DNA of 53,755 nt from CAKTOF01 sp964523945 (GCA_964523945.1 CAZGBU010000002.1:1-53755); one strand, 5' to 3'; positions 1 to 8,449 are shown, counted from the first letter of the stretch. Notes: a model not told the origin generated them from the sequence alone. A program made the numbers and translations.

Positions 1-15
1 TCCCGGGGCGCTTCT

Positions 16-1323
16 TTATGTTGACACCACCGGTTTGGATGGCCGCCTGTGCGCGAGCAGCAGACATGCGGCTGCGGTAGCAGTTTCGGTTACGACAAAA
101 GTGAACCAGACGGATCTCAGACCGGCAAAATGGAACAGCCATGCCAGCGGAACCAGGAGGACAACCTGCCGCAGCAGTGTGACGGCGAGACTTGCACGCC
201 CTCGGCCGATGCCCTGAAAATAGACGGTGAACATCATGACAACACCAGCGGGGACGAAACTGCATGCAATTACCCGCAGCGCATAGCACCCGATGGACAG
301 AATCGAGGTGCTGTCGGAAAAGATGCGCAGCAATGTGCGTGGCATAGCCAGAAAAACAGCGGTTGCGAGCAGCATAAAGCCACAGGTGAAGCAGGTTGAA
401 TAGAGCAATATGCGGCGCGACAGATTGTCTTGGCCCGCACCGTGGTGATAGCTGATCATTGGCAGAATTACCTGCTGCAGTCCCATCAGCGGGATAAAGA
501 AAAAGGTCTGCAGCTTGTAGTAAATACCCAGAACGGTCACAGCATCCTCTGTAAACTGTTTCAGAATCAGATTCAAACCGATAATGTAAACAGTGTATAA
601 CGACTGCATTACGATTGACGGCAGCCCAGTGCGCAGGATCTGTACAAAGCAGCGCGGGCGCACTGTCCCATGCATCTGGAAGCGATGAAATACTGTGCCG
701 AGCGTGATTCCCATTGCCGCAATTTGCCCGACGATGGTTGCAATGGCGGCCCCGGAGACACCCAGTGCCGGCAGGCCGAACTGACCGAAAATCAGAATGG
801 GATCCAGCACCACATTGATGAGTGCACCGGCCACCTGCGCAAGCATCGGTGTGCGCATATCGCCTTTGGCCTGCAGCAGTTTGGTGCAGCTTCCCTCAAT
901 AAACATGCCAAACGAGCCGAGGAGGACGATGCGGGTGTACTGTATGCCTTGTGCGCGGACGGCCTCCAGGTTGGAGGAAACGCCAAAATAGCCGTGCATT
1001 GCAGCCAGCCCGACGGCTGTGAACACAGCGTAGTTGACCACCCCGAGCACCAGGCTGCTCCGGATCAGATCGGATTGACCATCGTTCTGCTTTGCACCAT
1101 CCATATGAGAAACAAGAATGTTGAGTCCTGTGCCAGTGCCGGTGGAGACCGCGGTCATCAGAAGCTGGATGGGAAAGATAATTGAAAGCGCTGTCAGGCC
1201 GTCGGCGGAATACTGCGCGACAAAATAACTGTCGACAATGTTGTAAATGGACAGAATCAGCAGTGCCAGCATGACAGGCGGAGAACGTCTGAGCAGAAGT
1301 TTGACAATTGAGGGAGTCTCCAT
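16..1323 (-). CDS. MATE family multidrug/toxin efflux transporter
   Basis: This 435-residue protein is hydrophobic throughout, with about twelve membrane segments and the N-terminal MATE signature IYNIVDSYFVAQY followed by a GLTALSIIFPIQ stretch. MATE proteins export cationic or aromatic compounds in exchange for Na+ or H+ at the cytoplasmic membrane. Length and topology are normal for the family. The ATG at 1323 has an AAGGATG ribosome-binding site. Upstream lies a MerR-type promoter with a 19-bp spacer that overlaps the end of the adjacent merR reading frame, so this is probably that regulator's target. The substrate cannot be told from sequence. Confidence 0.9.
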   Translation of the reverse strand: METPSIVKLLLRRSPPVMLALLILSIYNIVDSYFVAQYSADGLTALSIIFPIQLLMTAVSTGTGTGLNILVSHMDGAKQNDGQSDLIRSSLVLGVVNYAVFTAVGLAAMHGYFGVSSNLEAVRAQGIQYTRIVLLGSFGMFIEGSCTKLLQAKGDMRTPMLAQVAGALINVVLDPILIFGQFGLPALGVSGAAIATIVGQIAAMGITLGTVFHRFQMHGTVRPRCFVQILRTGLPSIVMQSLYTVYIIGLNLILKQFTEDAVTVLGIYYKLQTFFFIPLMGLQQVILPMISYHHGAGQDNLSRRILLYSTCFTCGFMLLATAVFLAMPRTLLRIFSDSTSILSIGCYALRVIACSFVPAGVVMMFTVYFQGIGRGRASLAVTLLRQVVLLVPLAWLFHFAGLRSVWFTFVVTETATAAACLLLAHRRPSKPVVST

Positions 1324-1345
1324 GCAATCACATCCTTTCTGTAAC

Positions 1346-1376
1346 AGGATAAAGCATGGAGCAACTACACGGTCAA
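1346..1376 (-). promoter_or_regulatory. MerR-type promoter of the MATE gene
   Basis: On the reverse strand, TTGACC (1371-1376) and TATCCT (1346-1351) are separated by 19 bp. That long spacer is typical of promoters untwisted by MerR activators. The spacer holds an imperfect dyad (CGTGTAG and CTCCATG halves). The -35 box overlaps the last codons of the merR-like frame. Confidence 0.7.
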
Positions 1377-2200
1377 GAACTTTTTTCGTCCGCCATTAAA
1401 AGCGCTTTGATTTCACAGTCGTAGTCTGGCAGATAGTCAAACAGCTGTAGCCCCAGTTCTTCTGCAAAAATGCATGCTGGGGTCTCACCGTTGGTTGCCA
1501 GCCAATTGAGCAGCGGCGAAAAATCGGCCGTTTCGTTTTCAATATGCAGCGTAATCACCGCGTACAGCCCGGCCGGCAGCACGAGACGATTCTCTACAGG
1601 AATGGATTAATAGTGGCTGTTTTCGATTTTCAGATACTCCCGCTGCTTGACAACGCGACCGTCCCGGATCGCGTCCGGGTCGAGAATATAGCCATATTTT
1701 TTTCGAATAGACGGCGTGTTTGACAGCTCATCCTTAACTGCTTCCTGCAGATTGGCATGATAGGATCGGTTATCCCGTTTTAGACTACCAACTGCAACCG
1801 TTTCCTCCGGCAGCCATTTTTTCTCAACCGTGTGACAGCCGCGCCGGCGTGCAATGGTCTCATGCTCATCGCGGTACCACGCGATATCATCGGCAATCTG
1901 TTGATAGTATTTGCTCAGCCGCAGCGCTTCCTCGCGATAGTCCATCAGAACGTGGACGATCTTTTCATTATCCCGGAGTGCAAGGATCTGCTTCACCGTT
2001 TCCAGCGGAATGCGCAGTTTGCGGCAGGTGGTAATGATGTCGAGCTGCCAAAGGTTTCCGCGCGAATAGTAACGGTAGTGATTTTCCGGATCCCTTGCAT
2101 CCGGGACCAGGACGCCGGCGCGCTCATAGAAATGCAGTGTGTCTTTGGATATGCCAGTGATCTGGCTGACTTCTCCGATTCGATAGTATCCTTGCTTCAT
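1373..2200 (-). pseudogene. MerR family regulator with GyrI-like effector domain, interrupted by an in-frame stop
   Basis: The N-terminal part (starts 2200, 197 residues) has the MerR winged helix (YYRIGEVSQITGISKDTLHF, then a YYSRGNLWQLDII helix) and a dimerisation coil. It stops at a TAA at 1607-1609. The same frame then runs on without another stop for about 77 codons to 1373, encoding a GyrI/BmrR-like effector-domain end (PAGLYAVITLHIENE, ending LLMADEKSS). Read through, the product is about 275 residues, the normal size of a BmrR-type regulator. The start has an AAAGGGAG site. A nonsense mutation or sequence error is most likely; readthrough is an alternative. The MATE gene just downstream is the probable target. 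Confidence 0.75.
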
Positions 2201-2225
2201 GAATGCTCCCTTTCTGCCGATTCGG

Positions 2226-3074
2226 TCAGACACGGTTCGCCCGGGCTGCCTGGCGCGGCGCTTCGCCAAATTGTTTCTTATAGGCGCGGGCAAAGGCGGA
2301 ATAGTCGCGGAAGCCGCTGCGGAATGCGGCTTCCGTCACCGGCATACCACTGACGATGCGGTCGCGTGCTGCGAGCAGCCGCTTCTCGATCAGATAGCCG
2401 TGGATGGTATAGCCGGTCTCGGCCTTGAACCGACGCATCAGGTGCGATTTGCTGATGTAGAACGTCCGGGCGATGCGGTCGATGGAAACGTCCTCTTCCA
2501 GGTGCGTATTCAGGAAGTGCAGGATGGAGACGGTTTTCTCATCATATGTTGCGTCTGAGACAAATTCGATCTGCCGCTCGTCCATACTGCGCGTGAGCGC
2601 GATGAGGAACTGGAGCATCAGTGCACGACACAGCAGCGCCTGCCCGAAGCCGGGGTGGTCCATTGCGCTTTCGAGCTGGCGCAGCGGCAGCAGCGGCTGC
2701 GCCGCCTGCGCCGCCGGCCGCAGAACGAACTGATAGTGCTCCTTTGCGCGGGTAAAGCAGGTCTCCAGATCGCATGCTGCCGTGCTGTGCGCACGCAAAT
2801 ATTCCGGGGAGAGGTAGAGAATGGTACGGCGGTATTCGCCTGCCTGGAACTCCGGCCGGTGGATACAGCCGGCCGGAACAAGCACAAAATCGCCCGGACA
2901 GAGTGCATAACGCTTGCCTTCGATGGCATAACCGACACTTCCACCGAGAAAGACGAGGATCTTGTGAAAATCGTGATAGTGCCAGTCGATGCGGTCCGTC
3001 TCTCGCTCGTTGAGGCGGAACAGCCGAAAATCCTCTACCAGATAGCCGCGTTTTTCATAGGATGCGGATTCCAT
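2226..3074 (-). CDS. AraC family transcriptional regulator with N-terminal cupin
   Basis: The N-terminal half is an AraC-type cupin sensor (WHYHDFHKILVFLGG, then PGDFVLVPAGCIHRP). The last ~100 residues form the paired helix-turn-helix domain (VSIDRIARTFYISKSHLMRRF; AAFRSGFRDYSAFARAYKKQFG). A start seven codons further upstream exists, but the ATG at 3074 has AGGAGG eight bases before it and is preferred. Length is about 282 residues. The gene ends 25 bases before merR and is divergent from the DapF-like gene, so it may act on the shared upstream region. The ligand is unknown. Confidence 0.88.
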   Translation of the reverse strand: MESASYEKRGYLVEDFRLFRLNERETDRIDWHYHDFHKILVFLGGSVGYAIEGKRYALCPGDFVLVPAGCIHRPEFQAGEYRRTILYLSPEYLRAHSTAACDLETCFTRAKEHYQFVLRPAAQAAQPLLPLRQLESAMDHPGFGQALLCRALMLQFLIALTRSMDERQIEFVSDATYDEKTVSILHFLNTHLEEDVSIDRIARTFYISKSHLMRRFKAETGYTIHGYLIEKRLLAARDRIVSGMPVTEAAFRSGFRDYSAFARAYKKQFGEAPRQAARANRV

Positions 3075-3106
3075 ACGGCAGACCTCCTGAAGCATTATTT
3101 ACAATC

Positions 3107-3136
3107 AATATAGCACAATTTGCGTTTAAAATGCAA
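3107..3136 (-). promoter_or_regulatory. Promoter of the AraC regulator
   Basis: On the reverse strand, TTGCAT (3131-3136) and TATATT (3107-3112) are 18 bp apart. The A+T-rich region is shared with the divergent DapF-like gene, whose own -10 may be TACAAT just downstream on the forward strand. Confidence 0.5.
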
Positions 3137-3186
3137 TTTCTTCCGCGTACAATAGAATCGATTCTTGGATGGGAGGCGGATCGGCG

Positions 3187-4050
3187 ATGGATCTGACACT
3201 GAAAAAATATACGGGACTGGGCAACGATTATCTGATTTTTGACCCGAACAAAGCGGAGGGCGGCCTGACCAACGCGCACATCCAGCTGGTGTGCAACCGC
3301 AACTTCGGCCTCGGCTCGGACGGCATTCTGGTCGGCCCGCTCTATCAGGACGGGAAGATTCAGGTCCGCATCTTCAATCCGGATGGCTCCGAGGCAGAAA
3401 AAAGCGGAAACGGCCTGATGATCTTTTCAAAATATCTCAAGGATGAGGGTTACGTCTCAGGCCAGAGCGTCACGATCGGCACGCCGGGCGGCGAGGTGAC
3501 GGTCGAATATCTCGACGCACGCGCCGAAACCATGCGCGTCAATATGGGCAAGGTCAGCTTTTGGAGCGATGAGATCCCCGTCGTCGGCGACCGGCGTGAG
3601 GTGATCGACGAACCGATGCAGTTCAAGAACAAGACAATGCGCGTCACCTGCCTGACGACCGGTATCCCGCACTGCGTGGTGCCAATGGAAAACATCTCGC
3701 GCGATCTGGCCTATGATCTCGGCCAGCGCATCGAGTGCGCCGCGCAGTTCCCCAAGCGGATCAACGTCGATCTGATGCAGGTGATTGACCGGAGCAATCT
3801 GGCGATCGAATCGTTCGAGCGCGGCGTGGGCTACACACTCTCATCCGGCAGTTCGGCGTGCGCGGCCGCGGCGGCGGCGTACCGGCTTGGACTGTCAGAT
3901 CCGTCTGTCACCGTCCATATGCCGGGCGGTACGATGAGCGCGCATATGAATCCGGATGGCTCTGTCAGTATCATCGGTTATGTCAGAGCGATCTGCGAGA
4001 TGACAATGACCGAGCAGGACATCAATACTCTCCTGAGTGTGCCGGGTTAA
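3187..4050 (+). CDS. Diaminopimelate-epimerase-fold protein with both catalytic Cys replaced by Ser
   Basis: The 287-residue protein is clearly DapF-like: GLGNDYLIF near the N-terminus, FNPDGSEAEKSGNG around residue 70 and ERGVGYTLSSGSSA near residue 220. DapF enzymes use two cysteines, in QCGNG and ACGSG, to interconvert LL- and meso-diaminopimelate. Here the positions read KSGNG and SSGSS, so both are serine, and the Arg that follows GNGx is Met. Substrate-framing residues such as the GND and ERG motifs remain. It could be a racemase or epimerase with another mechanism, a dehydratase or a binding protein; canonical DapF activity is doubtful. ATG 3187 follows GGGAGGCGG. It is transcribed alone, away from lysine genes. 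Confidence 0.8.
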   Translation: MDLTLKKYTGLGNDYLIFDPNKAEGGLTNAHIQLVCNRNFGLGSDGILVGPLYQDGKIQVRIFNPDGSEAEKSGNGLMIFSKYLKDEGYVSGQSVTIGTPGGEVTVEYLDARAETMRVNMGKVSFWSDEIPVVGDRREVIDEPMQFKNKTMRVTCLTTGIPHCVVPMENISRDLAYDLGQRIECAAQFPKRINVDLMQVIDRSNLAIESFERGVGYTLSSGSSACAAAAAAYRLGLSDPSVTVHMPGGTMSAHMNPDGSVSIIGYVRAICEMTMTEQDINTLLSVPG

Positions 4051-4114
4051 CCGAGAACAGCACGCCGGACAGTAAAGATCGTCCGGCGAAGGGCTCGGAT
4101 GGAAGAAAAAGCGC

Positions 4115-4142
4115 GAAAGGGAACCGTTGGAGGTTCCCTTTC
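4115..4142 (+). terminator. Stem-loop after the DapF-like gene
   Basis: An 11-bp perfect stem GAAAGGGAACC / GGTTCCCTTTC with a six-base loop lies 65 bases after the stop codon. A second, smaller stem (CGCCGGAC / GTCCGGCG) precedes it at 4063-4088. The T-tract is weak. Confidence 0.5.
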
Positions 4143-4179
4143 ACGGCCTATCAGGGGGAAAGCAGTGCCCCTTGAAGAT

Positions 4180-4215
4180 AAAGGATGCGGAGCGCACAGG
4201 CGCTCCGCATCCTTT
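4180..4215 (-). terminator. Terminator of the MFS gene
   Basis: A 15-bp perfect inverted repeat (AAAGGATGCGGAGCG and its complement) with a six-base loop overlaps the MFS stop codon. It may act in both directions. Confidence 0.65.
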
Positions 4216-5404
4216 ATTCGTCGCCATGCAGATAGAACAGCAGCGTCAGCACCGCGCCGAGCAGCAGCGCACCGGCGGCGGAGAGGAACGTCGCGGTAAA
4301 GCCGGCCAGTTCAATGACGACGCCCCATACATATGAGCCGACACCGATGCCGAGATCAAGCATGCAGTAGACCGTGCCGCCGGCCACGCCGCGCCGGTGT
4401 ACCGGCATTTTATGGACGGCGAGATAGTACAGTACCGGCATGCAGATCCCCTGGATGAACCCGTAGGCTGTGCCGCCAATCAGGTAGGTCGTCATATTGT
4501 GCCAGAGCGCCGTGGATGTGAGCCCAACACCGCAGACGGTGAACGCAAACACGAGTGTCCAGCGTGCGCCGAGTTTGTGCTGGAACCAGTCAGATGCTAG
4601 ATTGCCGGCGGCCATGCCGAGCGTGGCAAACACCATGGCAAGCCCTGCGTTGGAGTATCCGGCCTCGCGTGCGAACATCAGCAGATAAAGGCTGACGCAC
4701 GATGTGGCAATGGCCATCAGGAAGATCAGCGCGGCCGGGCGGAACGCGGCCGGTTCAACAAACCGGCGCGCGCCGCGGACTGCCGGTGCAGCCGACTCGT
4801 CCGCATTGGCCCGCGGCTGTGCAGCAGGGGATTTTTTCTCGTAGTTGCACAGCAGCGCCAGGATGCCGGCACCCACGCCGCAGGCGGCGCTGACCCAGAA
4901 AACAGGGCTGTAGCTGCCGCCGCTCGAGAGCGCGGTGACCAGATAGCCCGCGCAGCCGAGCGAGACGGCAGAGGATACCCAAAAAATCCCGATTCCAAGC
5001 CGCGAGCGCTCTGGCGGCGTAACGTCGACGTTGATTGTTGAGCAGGCAAGCTGGCCGGCCGAGAAGCACATTCCGTGGATAGCACGGAACACGACCAGTG
5101 CACCGGCTGCCGGAATCAGGCCAAACAGCAGCGCTGTGACGCCGAACCCGAGACAGCCGAACGCCAGCAGCGACCGGCGCGAGCGGCGGTCGGCCCAGCT
5201 TCCGCCGAAAAAGCGCATCAGAATGGCCATCACGGCATAGGGAATGCCAAGAAATCCGGCAAAGCCGGTAGAGCGGCCGAGCGAGGTCACAAACAATGTG
5301 ATGGAGTTGTTGAGCAGGTTCTGACACAAATTCAGCCCCAGTGAGGCGAACCAGACCAGAATGAAATACCGGGTGAACAGCTTCGCTTTTGTGTGCGCGG
5401 ACAA
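4214..5404 (-). CDS. MFS transporter
   Basis: This 396-residue protein has about twelve membrane segments and the MFS motif A between helices 2 and 3 (RFFGGSWADRRSRRSLL). It fits a proton-coupled drug or metabolite exporter of the cytoplasmic membrane. The start shown is a TTG at 5404, preceded by AAAGGTGTGG; it is the first start that keeps the N-terminal region intact, but is not certain. The gene stands alone between terminators. The substrate is not predictable from sequence. Confidence 0.85.
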   Translation of the reverse strand: MSAHTKAKLFTRYFILVWFASLGLNLCQNLLNNSITLFVTSLGRSTGFAGFLGIPYAVMAILMRFFGGSWADRRSRRSLLAFGCLGFGVTALLFGLIPAAGALVVFRAIHGMCFSAGQLACSTINVDVTPPERSRLGIGIFWVSSAVSLGCAGYLVTALSSGGSYSPVFWVSAACGVGAGILALLCNYEKKSPAAQPRANADESAAPAVRGARRFVEPAAFRPAALIFLMAIATSCVSLYLLMFAREAGYSNAGLAMVFATLGMAAGNLASDWFQHKLGARWTLVFAFTVCGVGLTSTALWHNMTTYLIGGTAYGFIQGICMPVLYYLAVHKMPVHRRGVAGGTVYCMLDLGIGVGSYVWGVVIELAGFTATFLSAAGALLLGAVLTLLFYLHGDE

Positions 5405-5499
5405 GGATGAACCACACCTTTCTCTTTCCTTATTGTTACGATATCATATGCGGCGAAAAAAGGAAAGGGGCGTTTTTGCCCTGCCGCATGGACGCGAAA

Positions 5500-5535
5500 C
5501 CGCCGGGCAGAGCGCATGGACGCTCGGCCCGGCGG
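5500..5535 (-). terminator. Terminator of thiT-thiN
   Basis: A long hairpin with outer stem CCGCCGGGC / GCCCGGCGG and inner stem GAGCG / CGCTC ends four bases before the thiN stop codon. On the reverse strand it is followed by a short T-rich stretch (GGTTTCG). Confidence 0.55.
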
Positions 5536-5538
5536 CAG

Positions 5539-6162
5539 TTATGATTCCGGCTCTTCCATCAGCAAGGTGACGCCCTCCTCTACACGCACGCAAGCGCGCT
5601 GGCCGAGAAATGCATTGCTGACGCCGAGCGGGAAGCGGTTGGTCAGCTCCAGATGTGCGCGGGCGTACCACAGTCCCTCGAGCGAGACGACGGCGCGATC
5701 CGTGAGCGCGAATACAGAAAGATGACCCCGCGCCGTCGCGGGAAATTCTGCCGCGCTGCCGGTGCAGAGCGCGCGCATGCTGCAGCAGCGATCGCGCAGT
5801 ACGGCATCGGCGCCCTGCGCGCACAGCCAGTGCAGCAGCTGCACTGCCGCGAGCGAGTGGGAAAACCGCCGCCCGCCAAGCGCACCGAGCAGAATCAGCT
5901 CCCGGTATCCGCGCGCGAGCGCAAGCCGCGCACCCGCGACGAGATCCGTGTCGTCTTTCGCGACCGGCAGCGTCACAATTTCGCCCCCGGAAGGCGGTGC
6001 GGGGAGCGAGTCCCAGTCGCCGATGCACACATCCGGCTGCCGCCCGGCACGTTGCAGATGCAAAAGTCCGCTGTCGGCCGCAATCAGCAGATCACCGGGC
6101 GTGTACGCCGGCAAAAGCGCAGCGTCGAACGCGCCGCCCCCGACAATAATCGCCCGCGCCAT
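5539..6162 (-). CDS. thiN: Thiamine diphosphokinase
   Basis: The 207-residue protein transfers pyrophosphate from ATP to thiamine, making the cofactor TPP in the cytoplasm. It carries the family motifs GDWDS (~residue 48), KDDTD (~69), GALGGRRFSHSLA (~93) and PLGVSNAF (~180). The usual DH of the glycine-rich motif is SH here. It starts four bases after the thiT stop, so the two are translationally coupled and both lie under the TPP riboswitch. Imported thiamine is thus phosphorylated by the partner gene. Length is normal. Confidence 0.92.
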   Translation of the reverse strand: MARAIIVGGGAFDAALLPAYTPGDLLIAADSGLLHLQRAGRQPDVCIGDWDSLPAPPSGGEIVTLPVAKDDTDLVAGARLALARGYRELILLGALGGRRFSHSLAAVQLLHWLCAQGADAVLRDRCCSMRALCTGSAAEFPATARGHLSVFALTDRAVVSLEGLWYARAHLELTNRFPLGVSNAFLGQRACVRVEEGVTLLMEEPES

Positions 6163-6166
6163 CGTC

Positions 6167-6742
6167 TCAGGCTGCGCGCAGATCCGCGCCGGTCAGCTGG
6201 CGGCGCAGCGGCTTGTAGAGCAGCGCTTCTACCACCAGGCACAGCGCCATGCTGATGAAGATATAAAAGCCGTTATAGATCGCCGAGTAGAACCACGGCG
6301 TCGTCATGGTCATGTTAAAAAATGTCTCCGGCATATACTCCGCCCAGATGGTTGCGCCGACAATGTAGTTGACGACGAAACGTGCGGCCGAACCGACGAC
6401 GGTTCCGATGAACAGCCCACCCTTGCAGCGGGAAAACAGGCCGGCCAGGCCGAGCACCGAGTAGGCCAAGATGTAGTCGCCGACGATGGAGCCCCAGCCG
6501 ATGGCGAATCCGCCGTCAAACATGAACTGCAGGCATGAGAATACAAAGCTGGCCGCCATGCCGCGCGCAAAGCCCCAGCGGGCACAGTACAGAAAAATGG
6601 GCAGCATGGAGAAATTGATTGAGCCGCCGTTCGGCATCTCATAGAGCTTGAGGTAGCCGAGCACCTGTGCAATGGCGACGAAGATCGCGCCCTCGCACAG
6701 CGCGCGCAGGCGAAGATGGGACTTGGTTTGCGATGTAGACAT
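6167..6742 (-). CDS. thiT: ECF transporter thiamine-binding S component ThiT
   Basis: This 191-residue protein has six predicted membrane helices and the ThiT signatures NGGSINFSMLPIF and ARFVVNYIVGATIWAEYMP, which form the thiamine pocket. S components bind the vitamin and dock to a shared EcfA/A'/T module, which is not encoded in this window (group-II arrangement). ATG 6742 follows AAGGAGG at good spacing. It is cotranscribed with thiN under a TPP riboswitch. Function is firm. Confidence 0.93.
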   Translation of the reverse strand: MSTSQTKSHLRLRALCEGAIFVAIAQVLGYLKLYEMPNGGSINFSMLPIFLYCARWGFARGMAASFVFSCLQFMFDGGFAIGWGSIVGDYILAYSVLGLAGLFSRCKGGLFIGTVVGSAARFVVNYIVGATIWAEYMPETFFNMTMTTPWFYSAIYNGFYIFISMALCLVVEALLYKPLRRQLTGADLRAA

Positions 6743-6764
6743 AAAAAGACCTCCTTACGAAAAT

Positions 6765-6792
6765 CCGCATTGCAAATCCAGATGCAATGCGG
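6765..6792 (-). terminator. TPP riboswitch expression platform (intrinsic terminator)
   Basis: On the reverse strand, a 10-bp stem CCGCATTGCA / TGCAATGCGG with an eight-base loop is followed by ATTTTC, just upstream of the thiT ribosome-binding site. It probably ends transcription when TPP is bound. Confidence 0.65.
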
Positions 6793-6812
6793 CCCAAAGG
6801 AGGCTTTTGCAT

Positions 6813-6905
6813 CTTTTCCTACGCCGGTGTTGCCCGGATCAGGTTCGCGGGTCTGGGCGGCGGTTCGCCCACTCTCAGCCGGCTGCCGCCGGCTCCCCGA
6901 AGAAT
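6813..6905 (-). ncRNA. TPP riboswitch (THI element)
   Basis: The reverse strand has the conserved THI elements in order: CGGGGAGCC, GGCTGAGAGTGGGC, GAACCGCC, GACCC and GAACCTGATCCGGG, ending in ACACCGGCGTAGGAA. It lies in the thiT-thiN leader, before a terminator hairpin, so it most likely lowers thiamine uptake and activation when TPP is plentiful. Confidence 0.95.
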
Positions 6906-6928
6906 GCGATTTGTATGCGGTTGTGTTC

Positions 6929-6957
6929 AGTATAACGCCGGACGGCGCAGTGGTCAA
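6929..6957 (-). promoter_or_regulatory. Promoter of thiT-thiN
   Basis: On the reverse strand, TTGACC (6952-6957) and TATACT (6929-6934) are separated by exactly 17 bp and lie about 25 bp before the riboswitch. Confidence 0.75.
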
Positions 6958-7862
6958 GCGTCGTCCTGCCCTAATTTTCGCAGCACTTCGCGGAAATATT
7001 CCGGCAGATCGCAGCGTACGGTGCACAGTTCACCGGTGCGCGGGTGGCGGAACGTCAGCTCCCGTGCGTGCAGGCATTGGCTGGACAGCCCCAGCTCTGG
7101 CTTTTTGTGGCCGTAAACCGTGTCGCCGAGGATTGGGTGCCCGCGCCAGGCCAGGTGGACGCGGATCTGGTGCGTCCGGCCGGTTTCAAGCTGGAGCCGG
7201 AGGTGCGTATAGCCGCGGTAGCGCGCGAGCACTGTGAAGTGCGTGACGGCTGCCCGGCTGTTCTTTTGTGTGACGGCCATTTTTTTGCGGTCGGTGGGAT
7301 GGCGGCCGATCGGCGCATCGATGGTGCCGGCATCCTCCTTGACGTTGCCGCAGACGATAGCCTCATAGGTGCGGCGGAGCGTGTGCGTCTTCAGCTGTGC
7401 GGCGAGCGACTGGTGCGCGAGGTCGTTTTTCGCAGCGATCAGCAGCCCCGAGGTGTCCTTATCGATGCGGTGGACGATACCGGGGCGGCGTTCGCCGCCA
7501 ATGCCGGAGAGCGTCTGGCCGCAGTGCGCAAGCAGCGCGTTGACCAGTGTGCCGTCCGCATGACCGGGCGCCGGGTGGACAACCATGCCCTTGGGTTTGT
7601 TGACGACGATGACGTCGTCGTCTTCATAGACCACATCGAGCGGAATCGGCTGCGATTTTAGTTCCGTCGGCTCCGGTTCGGGGAGAGTGACAAGGAATAC
7701 ATCACCTGCGGCCGTTTTGTAGTTCTTTTTTACCGGCTGACCGCGCAGCAGTACATGCCCATCCTCGATCAGCCGCTGGGCGGCGCTGCGGGTCATGTCC
7801 TCGAGCGAGCGCGCAAGGAGCAGGTCAATCCGTTCGCCCGGCTGCTCAGACGGAATCATCAT
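6954..7862 (-). CDS. RluA family pseudouridine synthase (RluD type)
   Basis: The ~302-residue enzyme isomerises uridines in structured RNA, probably 23S rRNA. An N-terminal S4 RNA-binding domain (ERIDLLLARSLEDMTRSAAQR) is followed by the catalytic domain with HRIDKDTSGLLIAAK, which contains the nucleophilic Asp. KPKGMVVHP and LETGRTHQIRVHL are also typical. The open frame runs further upstream, but the ATG at 7862 has GGAG nine bases before it and overlaps the lspA stop by 17 bases, a common lspA-rluD arrangement in Firmicutes. The exact target base is not predictable. Confidence 0.92.
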   Translation of the reverse strand: MMIPSEQPGERIDLLLARSLEDMTRSAAQRLIEDGHVLLRGQPVKKNYKTAAGDVFLVTLPEPEPTELKSQPIPLDVVYEDDDVIVVNKPKGMVVHPAPGHADGTLVNALLAHCGQTLSGIGGERRPGIVHRIDKDTSGLLIAAKNDLAHQSLAAQLKTHTLRRTYEAIVCGNVKEDAGTIDAPIGRHPTDRKKMAVTQKNSRAAVTHFTVLARYRGYTHLRLQLETGRTHQIRVHLAWRGHPILGDTVYGHKKPELGLSSQCLHARELTFRHPRTGELCTVRCDLPEYFREVLRKLGQDDA

Positions 7863-8346
7863 GGAAATCATCTCCGGCGCGGCGCTTTTTTTCGTCACGG
7901 CTGTAGAAAAACGCGATGTAGACGCACAACGCGATCCCGCCGCAGGTGACAAAGATGTCTGCAACGTTAAATACGGCGAAGTTCATAAACTCCACCTCGA
8001 TCATGTCGACCACATAGCCCAGACGCACGCGGTCGATCAAGTTGCCGATCGCGCCGCCCGAGACAGCGGAGAGAGCCAGCACACCGAACGGGTGCGTCAC
8101 ATACCGGCGCACGAGCGCAAACACGATCAGCGCAAGCACCACGATGGTCAGCACGATCAATGGCCAGCGCTGTCCCTGAAAGATTGAAAACGCTGCGCCG
8201 GTGTTCTGCACATACGTCAGATGCAATACACCCGGCAGCAGCGATACCTGCCCGCCAAGCGCGATGTGTGTGACGGTCAGGTATTTTGTGATCTGGTCGA
8301 GCGCAACGGCTGCGGCAGCCAGCGCGGCGGCGAACACATAGAGCAT
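7846..8346 (-). CDS. lspA: Lipoprotein signal peptidase (signal peptidase II)
   Basis: The 166-residue membrane aspartyl protease cleaves signal peptides of diacylglyceryl-modified prolipoproteins. Signatures are DQITKYL in helix 1, NTGAAFSIF, the GNLIDRVRLGYVVDMI block and FNVADIFVTCG, whose aspartates form the catalytic pair. Four membrane helices are visible. ATG 8346 follows GGAGGCTTTTCT. The ORF extends upstream without stops, but that part has no lspA similarity. The C-terminus is charged (EKKRRAGDDFHDD). Confidence 0.94.
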   Translation of the reverse strand: MLYVFAAALAAAAVALDQITKYLTVTHIALGGQVSLLPGVLHLTYVQNTGAAFSIFQGQRWPLIVLTIVVLALIVFALVRRYVTHPFGVLALSAVSGGAIGNLIDRVRLGYVVDMIEVEFMNFAVFNVADIFVTCGGIALCVYIAFFYSRDEKKRRAGDDFHDDSV

Positions 8347-8406
8347 AGAAAAGCCTCCGGTTCCAATTCCTGCGCCAATCATAGCACACCGCGCGGTAAA
8401 AAGCAA

Positions 8407-8433
8407 CGCGGCGCTTCCAGCGGAAGCGCCGCG
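8407..8433 (-). terminator. Terminator of the nitroreductase gene
   Basis: A perfect 12-bp stem (CGCGGCGCTTCC) with a three-base loop is followed on the reverse strand by TTGCTTTTT. Confidence 0.85.
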
Positions 8434-8449
8434 CAGGGAAGACTGGAGC

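Noticed and set aside
3187..4050. Annotation as ordinary lysine-pathway dapF
   Set aside because: Both catalytic cysteines are serine and no lysine-pathway neighbours are present, so the plain name would mislead.
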